Under the pieces are notes generated by a model that worked only from the letters and a program-made list of their open reading frames with translations, made no database searches and was not told the DNA's origin. A stretch of DNA of 64,000 nt from Sinotaia quadrata (Eukaryota; Mollusca; Gastropoda; Architaenioglossa; Viviparidae): positions 46,191,891-46,255,890 of the forward strand of contig CM054179.1 of the NCBI GenBank assembly GCA_028829895.1, written 5' to 3'. Made by a program: the position numbers and the translations under genes. Every line of letters begins with the position of its first letter. Positions within the stretch are counted from its first letter, which is position 1. This document shows, one piece after another, positions 58,612-64,000 of this stretch.

Positions 58612-58819
58612 CTATTCATCTAAGCTGGTATAGTTGTCACAGGGGAAACTACTCTCTTCATACAAACTAAGTCTGTCCATCCATACGTCATTTATTAATA
58701 CAACAGGACTTAATATTTTAGATGCAAAATAAGTTTTCTTTCTTCTGTTTGCATGCAATTCTGTTTTTATAACTTTCAGTCCCATGGCTTGACTTCTCTT
58801 TTGAAACTGTATATCCAAA
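58612..58819 (-). CDS. Candidate terminal exon, unknown product (weak)
   Basis: On the minus strand CATTTCTTAG gives an acceptor (AG at 58821-58820) followed by 68 open codons ending in TAG at 58612, with a tyrosine-containing end (SLYEESS and DNYTSLDE). It lies about 340 bp downstream of the exon ending at 59163, on the same strand. The phase (one base, then codons) does not fit a direct splice from exon 63653-63796, so it would need another exon or an alternative transcript. An AATAAA on the minus strand (58691-58696) lies inside the frame. Weak call. Confidence 0.2.
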
Positions 58820-59162
58820 CTAAGAAATGTTGACCCAGATATAAAATATGTCTTTTTTCATTCATTAAGTGTCTTTAACTTAGCGATATTTCTTGATGTC
58901 GTTCAAAAGAAATATATTTAAGAATAATTTATTCTCACATTGTTAAAGTATTGAACCTGTAAAAAACTTCTTAATTTGCCTCAACCATGTATAACCGTTA
59001 TTTGAGCGAAAAATGGATGTAATTGTATTTCTTCTGTTAAACTAGTTTACTTGAAATAGATACATTTTCTACAAAAAAATCTAAAATTCAAAGACAAAAC
59101 TGTCTATTATTTTTTTCATATCGATGTGCTATTCATGACTGCATTCAGAGGGGGTTACGTCG
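58820..59162 (-). other. Downstream flank / possible 3' UTR of the tail exon
   Basis: AT-rich sequence following the stop codon of the exon at 59163-59695. No classical AATAAA within it on the minus strand. Confidence 0.3.
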
Positions 59163-59695
59163 TCAGGCAAAGGACATATCACTTGTTGGATACAAATAAT
59201 CTTTCTTTTCTCCCTCATGTACTTCAAGACTCTGGCTGTAGTTGCATTCTGGGAAAGTTATTTCGTCAGGCAAGGACATATCACTTGTTGGATACAAATA
59301 ATCTTTCTTCTCTACCTCATGTGCTTCAAGACTTTGGCTGTAGTCGCATTCTGGGAGAGCTATTTCATCAGACAATGACATTGCTTTTGTAGGATGCAAG
59401 TAGTCTTTTCTGATTGGTCTGTCAGAATCTGACATCGAGAAACAATCCTGTATGTTGCTTTCTCTTGTTGCTTCGAGTTTGTCATCATTCGAGTCTTGTG
59501 AAGAAAGAGTTTCTATTTTTCCGGAGTCTTCCGTAGCAGAAACTGAATAGGTTCCGTAAAAGTACCCAGTGTCACTTCTATCTTCTTGTACAATGGCGAC
59601 CGTTGTTAGTTCATTTTCGACGGAAAGCGGGATTGTTGCCATGGATGTGCATGATCTGGGTAGAGGATCTGGCAAAGGTCGTGAATACCCCTGAT
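59163..59695 (-). CDS. Last coding exon of a putative host receptor-like gene, YxxP-repeat tail
   Basis: Minus-strand exon. Acceptor TTATAATTAG (AG at 59697-59696) opens a 533-bp segment that starts with two bases completing a codon and ends at TGA (59163-59165). A TAA lies just upstream in the same frame, so the frame starts at the splice site. The 176 residues are Ser/Asp/Glu/Tyr-rich with no membrane segment. The C-terminal third contains two full 34-residue repeats and a short third, each starting with a DY(L)xP motif (DYLHP, DYLYP, DYLYP); the first two also have (C)(D/N)YSQSLE. pYxxP is the known docking motif for Crk-type SH2 domains, so a phosphorylated signalling tail is a reasonable reading. 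Joins in phase to 63653-63796. I do not recognise the family. Confidence 0.6.
59167..59396. repeat. 102-bp tandem repeat within the exon
   Basis: Two full 102-bp units and a partial third, corresponding to the 34-residue protein repeats. The unit length is a multiple of three and the frame is kept. Confidence 0.88.
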
Positions 59696-60368
59696 CTAAT
59701 TATAAAATAAAAATCACGTCTTAATTATTTGTTCATTAAGGAATTCAATACAAACTCTACATTGTAGACGTATGCTGCAATTTTTACTAATTAAATTCAC
59801 TTTATTTGTCTGTCTCCGTATGTCTATCAGTCTATCTGCCTCTCTGTCTCCCACACGTTCTATTTGTCTCCATTTCTCTATTTCTCTAAAGTAATGTGAT
59901 TAAAGTATCAGACTACAAAATTCAAAATTGTAATTTAAGAGGTTTTAAAAATTTCAACTTGTACAATTTTAACTCTGGCACAATCTAAATGTTAAATTTC
60001 AGTCCCTGTCGTCATAAATATTAGCATTACCATGGAAACAGTTTAATATTTAAATTAAACTTTTGGAAAACGTGTCATAAGTGACAGTTTTCAATAACAC
60101 CCAAGAGTTATTTTTTCTCTCAAGATGAAATCACTTGTCATCTAATGAATTGGTTAACGTGACAGGTTATAGTGGATGGTAGAGCTTCCTTTTCCAATGA
60201 TCATTCATTTTGCATTAATATATTTTGAACGGACTATTAGTATAGTTTTTCTTGCTCTTGAATCAGTCTGTTTACCATTAACACGGGCATTTCACCAACT
60301 TCTAATTCTTGAAATTCCAATCAAATAACTGCCAACGTATTGTTCGGGTATCTCATGAATTAATACCA

Positions 60369-60690
60369 CGTGCTTTAATACTTAATACCTATTGCTTTAA
60401 TACCTCATAACTCATGCTTTAATACCTCAAGCCTTAATACCTCATACTTCAAGCTTTAATACCTAATGCCTTATGCTTTAATACCATACACTTCATGCTT
60501 TAATGCCTCATAACTCATGCTTGCATACCTCACACTTATGCTTTAATACCTCATAACTCATGCTTTAATACCTCATAACTCATGCTTTAATACCTATTTC
60601 CTATTGTTTTAATACCTCGTAGCTAATGTTTTAATACATTATACCTAATGCTTTGATACCTCATTTCTCATGCTCTCGTACCTCATCTTT
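60369..60690. repeat. 22-bp minisatellite
   Basis: About 14 degenerate copies of TAATACCTCATAACTCATGC-TT, with some half units. Confidence 0.9.
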
Positions 60691-60763
60691 TAGTTATTTA
60701 GAGCACGAACGTTACCTCATTCCACACACCGAAGTTCTGAGTACAACGTCGTGACACGTGTGA

Positions 60764-60780
60764 CCCCCCCCCCCCCCCCG
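60764..60780. repeat. Poly-C run
   Basis: About 17 consecutive C; a likely sequencing-length uncertainty. Confidence 0.95.
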
Positions 60781-63484
60781 CTTTCACCATTCTGCATCAA
60801 TAGTTATAATATGTAAACGTATTGTTTGCCTGAAACAGATTGGCGTTGTGTGTCTGATTTACACAGCTCTATTATTTGTCTGTAATAATTTGTCGGATGA
60901 GTAGGCCTACAGCTTTATTATTTATCTGTAACCATCGTGCTAAGTGCAGTCCATGCTATATCAGACTTTATTCCATGAACTTAGCCAAGCATTATTGATG
61001 TTACTGCTCATTAATTGAAATCAAGTATAGTGACTACTATATATTTTTTTGCAAAATTTGTCGTATCCAAGTACAGCCTTCGCTTTTTTGCTCACCCGAA
61101 ATATATGATGTGATTAAACTTGTCTAATCAAATAAAAATGCACAGGTTTGCAGTAAAGAGAATTTTGCTCTAGCACCGAATGAAGCAAAACATAGCAACA
61201 TATGGAGAAACTGTTAGGATATATCTCTTAGTTAAATCGTGCACTACTAATAAAATCAAATATTGCCACAGACTGTTAATGGTACCTATATCCAGACTCC
61301 GTAGAAAAGACGACAAAACCTCTTTTTATATTATGAATGTGGGATGAAAGTGCCAGAAAGGAAAAACACATTTTATTCGGGAATGGTCGTAGAGAAATTT
61401 GCTATGTTCAGAGTGCTGATGACCGTAAATTGCCTTTAAACAATTTTACAACAATTCTCCTTGATAGACATAAGCATGTACGAGCAACTTACATCACGTG
61501 ACATATAAATTTAGTTTGGAATGTTCCAACATAAATTAGATCTTGACAGAGTTGTGCACAATATTAGTGACCCTGTTAGAGATGACCTAACTATAAGTCT
61601 GGGTAGTGTCATAATTGTGTATTAAAACTCATGTCAAACGTTTTGAGCATGAATGACTTCATAACCGTCCTTCATGCAAAACAGAAGACGCGGTTTTCGT
61701 ACTTTAAAGCTGTACTCATTATGCTAGTTTCAGACCAGAGTTTATTGAGTGAGGAAATATGCAGGAAAAAATCATAGTTTTATAATCTGTGTTACGAGTC
61801 TGATAAATCTGTGTCATGACTTCTTGACCCACTTGCTGTTTTCAAATATCAAAATTTGAAAACTCATTTGTTAAAGTTCTGCCTTGATACATCAGTATCG
61901 AGAATCTTCTAGCAAAGAGGTCAGGATGTTATGTAACTTTAGGCCATTGTCTAGATTCTCGAACCAACTACATACCACGTGATCCGTCACGTGACGCGCT
62001 GTATGCATTTACGGTGATATGCGCCAGTATTGTCACTCCGAAATCCAGCAGCGACCGTCGTACCGACAGCCTGTACCATTGCATATTCGTGAGTCGATAG
62101 AGGAACAACTGATGCTATTTGCTGAAGATAACACTTCGACTTCTCGCAAAGGTACTGCATTTATTAATTGTATCTTGCATTTTGAACCATGTATGTAATT
62201 TTGTGCTATGCATTGCTACTGTAGCTTAAGCATGGTTCGCTGATAAATGACAAAACCTATAAGTTATTGTATATAAATCATTGTAACTCTTTTTCATTGT
62301 AACTTTAATTTATATAACTTTAAATTCACTAGTGCCAGGAGCGCCTGTGCACGACATGAATTTCCTATGTAATTCAAATTATTGCATGTAATTTTAATGT
62401 TAAATTGTAAAGCGCTTTGCTTGATTTGAATTGTCCCTTTGTATGAACTCTAAATTTTAACGTTGTAAATATTTGGTAATTCATACGTCATGTATTGTTA
62501 AATGTAACATGCGTGAGATTTTCTAATCTAAATTGTAAACGACGCGCTAGTCAAATTTCTAACTCAATGCATTTAAATACGAATCGTGCTTAGGTTGGGC
62601 GAACATTAAACGCAGAACGATTACGAAAACATTCTTGTTTTCAGGTCGGTCTTTGGTTCCTAGTTCGATGCCCGGTTCTGAACTCTTTGAGTCGAGTTCT
62701 ATTCCAATTACATTCCTACTGCCATTGTTGGGAGGGTGCTGATGAGCAGGTCTGCACGTCCTTTGTCTACACTCACAGTCTTCACCCGGCGTGTTAACTG
62801 AGAGACAGTTTCCATTTTTATGATGTGTGCATTTGCTGGCGGACGATCAAGTGAGGTAGACCGGTTTGGACTGGATCAAGAACCACGCGGCATAAATCAA
62901 AAACTAAGTCATAGCTTGCTGATCAAAAATCACAAGGAACATTTCTCATGGCATATTTCTCACGAACAATGATAAGCGTATGCCTTTAATTGCTGAGTAG
63001 AATTAGACTTCGCGTTCGTATATTGATTATCTTGTTAATTGTTAAATCTTATTAAATCTTATTTTAATTGTTAAACCCTCTTTGTAGTACATTTTTATGC
63101 ATTATAGACCTAATGTTAACACATGGTTTGGATGGGGGCAGATTGAGCTGAATGACGTAATGAATGCATATTAATTTAGAGGAATTTAACGACTCCAAGC
63201 CAGCTTTTGTACGCAAATTGTCAGTTTGTAAATCTGTTGTCTGCACTACAAGACGCATTTTTAAGTTAGTCGAATGATAATTTGGGCAACCAGTCTGTGT
63301 AGGATAGAGAGAAGGAATTAATTTAAATTATCATTTTAAAGTCCTTAAAAATCCTAGGCAGGGTCTATAAAGAAATACTGGAAACGTAACAATGTGTATG
63401 GAAAAATGTTTTTCAAAACTGTATCGTGTTCTCTGTTTTCAAGGTAATGAGGTTAGTCGCCATACTTATTCAATGAGTGAATTA

Positions 63485-63519
<35 letters not shown>

Positions 63520-63535
63520 GTCTGTCTACTTTTAC
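63485..63535. repeat. (GTCT)n microsatellite
   Basis: About ten TGTC/GTCT tetranucleotides with one interruption. Confidence 0.95.
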
Positions 63536-63652
63536 AAATATATCTGCCAATTGTTGTACTGTTATGTGATTTTCTCTCATCTTTCTGTCTTATATACCCA
63601 ACCAGCTTTCTATCTCAATGGCTGTCCTATCATTGTATCATTGCACTATTAC

Positions 63653-63796
63653 CAGTTCTATCCGAGTCCTTGACCTCGACCAAATGATCATCAATTTCTG
63701 CATAATCTTCTGTGGTATCATCGCCATGGAAAAAGTGTGCAAATACGCTGTATCTTCCAATGTATTTGCGAATTAGATTATCGTATGTTCGTCTCC
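63653..63796 (-). CDS. Penultimate exon of the putative host receptor-like gene
   Basis: Minus-strand acceptor TTTACTTTCAG (AG at 63798-63797) and donor G-GTAATAG (intron starts 63652) bound a 144-bp exon, read as two bases, 47 codons, one base. The peptide includes RRTYDNLIRKYIGRYSVF and TEDYAEIDDHLVEV: tyrosine motifs of the YxxL/YxxI kind in an acidic context, with no membrane segment. Its final base plus the first two of 59163-59695 form GAT, so the two exons join in frame. The other two frames across this segment are interrupted. Upstream exons, where any extracellular and membrane parts would be, are beyond the window. Confidence 0.55.
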
Positions 63797-64000
63797 CTGA
63801 AAGTAAATTATATATGATTTAGTGAGAGAATGCTTATGTAATTAAACCATTATTTCTATGTTCATTAATTTGATTACGTTAAACATTATACTGTGAATTT
63901 TGATCGATGTTATATTTCGTATTCAGTGTGTGTTACAGGCTAATGAAATTGTTCCAGGATTTATAAATTGAAGAATGTGTGTAAGAGAGAATGGAATTTA
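63797..64000 (-). other. Putative intron continuing out of the window
   Basis: AT-rich, no coding signal; consistent with intron upstream of the 63796 acceptor. Confidence 0.35.

Larger units (their letters stand above)
59696..63652 (-). other. Putative intron (3957 bp) of the host gene
   Basis: Begins (minus strand) GTAATAG at 63652 and ends ATAATTAG at 59696. Contains minisatellite 60369-60690, a poly-C run, and unassigned AT-rich sequence. A palindromic stretch CACGTGATCCGTCACGTG at 61978-61995 and a possible plus-strand donor near 62156 were noted but do not make a gene. Confidence 0.45.

Noticed and set aside
61946..62760. A short plus-strand gene from a first exon near 62036-62155 to a second at 62644
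   Set aside because: Donor-like AAAGGTACTG and acceptor-like TTTTCAGG exist, but the segments carry no convincing frame or motif.

Overview
This window is nuclear DNA of an animal. It is AT-rich, packed with microsatellites and minisatellites, and more than half of what can be recognised is transposable element. There are no prokaryotic operons, no rRNA, and no tRNA gene that I could recognise. The mix of elements fits an aquatic invertebrate, perhaps a mollusc: a BED-finger hAT of the GTF2IRD2/Charlie type, Gmr1-type Ty3/Gypsy elements with integrase ahead of reverse transcriptase, and a LINE relic with a restriction-like endonuclease. The assignment to a phylum is inference only.

Layout. 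1-1064 is the end of a long LTR (called family A here). 2665-9626 is a solo family-A LTR with a 5-bp target duplication; a 4641-bp hAT transposon with an intact 645-aa transposase sits inside it. The hAT itself carries a tandem duplication and a nested solo LTR. 9.6-22.9 kb holds no supported gene, only repeats: a 13/39/78-bp minisatellite at 16.5-17.2 kb, a 21-bp minisatellite, several microsatellites, and fragments of two more dispersed families (called R and D). 22958-30960 is a complete non-autonomous LTR element: two family-A LTRs of 2649 and 2885 bp, a tRNA-Trp-like primer site, a polypurine tract, a 5-bp target duplication and no gag-pol.

33010-41470 is a complete, apparently very young LTR retrotransposon on the minus strand. 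Its two 1721-bp LTRs look identical and one intact 1478-codon gag-pol ORF has the order gag, zinc knuckle, protease, integrase, reverse transcriptase, RNase H. Directly beside it (41476-43790, plus strand) lies a decayed relative with the same integrase-before-RT order. 43.8-46.2 kb is made of family-R LTR pieces with a foldback element between them. 46.6-48 kb holds a broken low-complexity ORF region, followed by a 15-bp minisatellite. A truncated LINE lies at 51.7-52.5 kb. A degenerate 56-bp satellite fills 55.3-58.1 kb.

The only good candidate for a host gene is at the right end on the minus strand. Two exons (63653-63796 and 59163-59695) have splice sites in compatible phase. Together they encode a tyrosine-rich carboxy-terminal tail with repeated YxxP motifs, like the cytoplasmic tail of a signalling receptor. 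Its upstream exons lie beyond the window.
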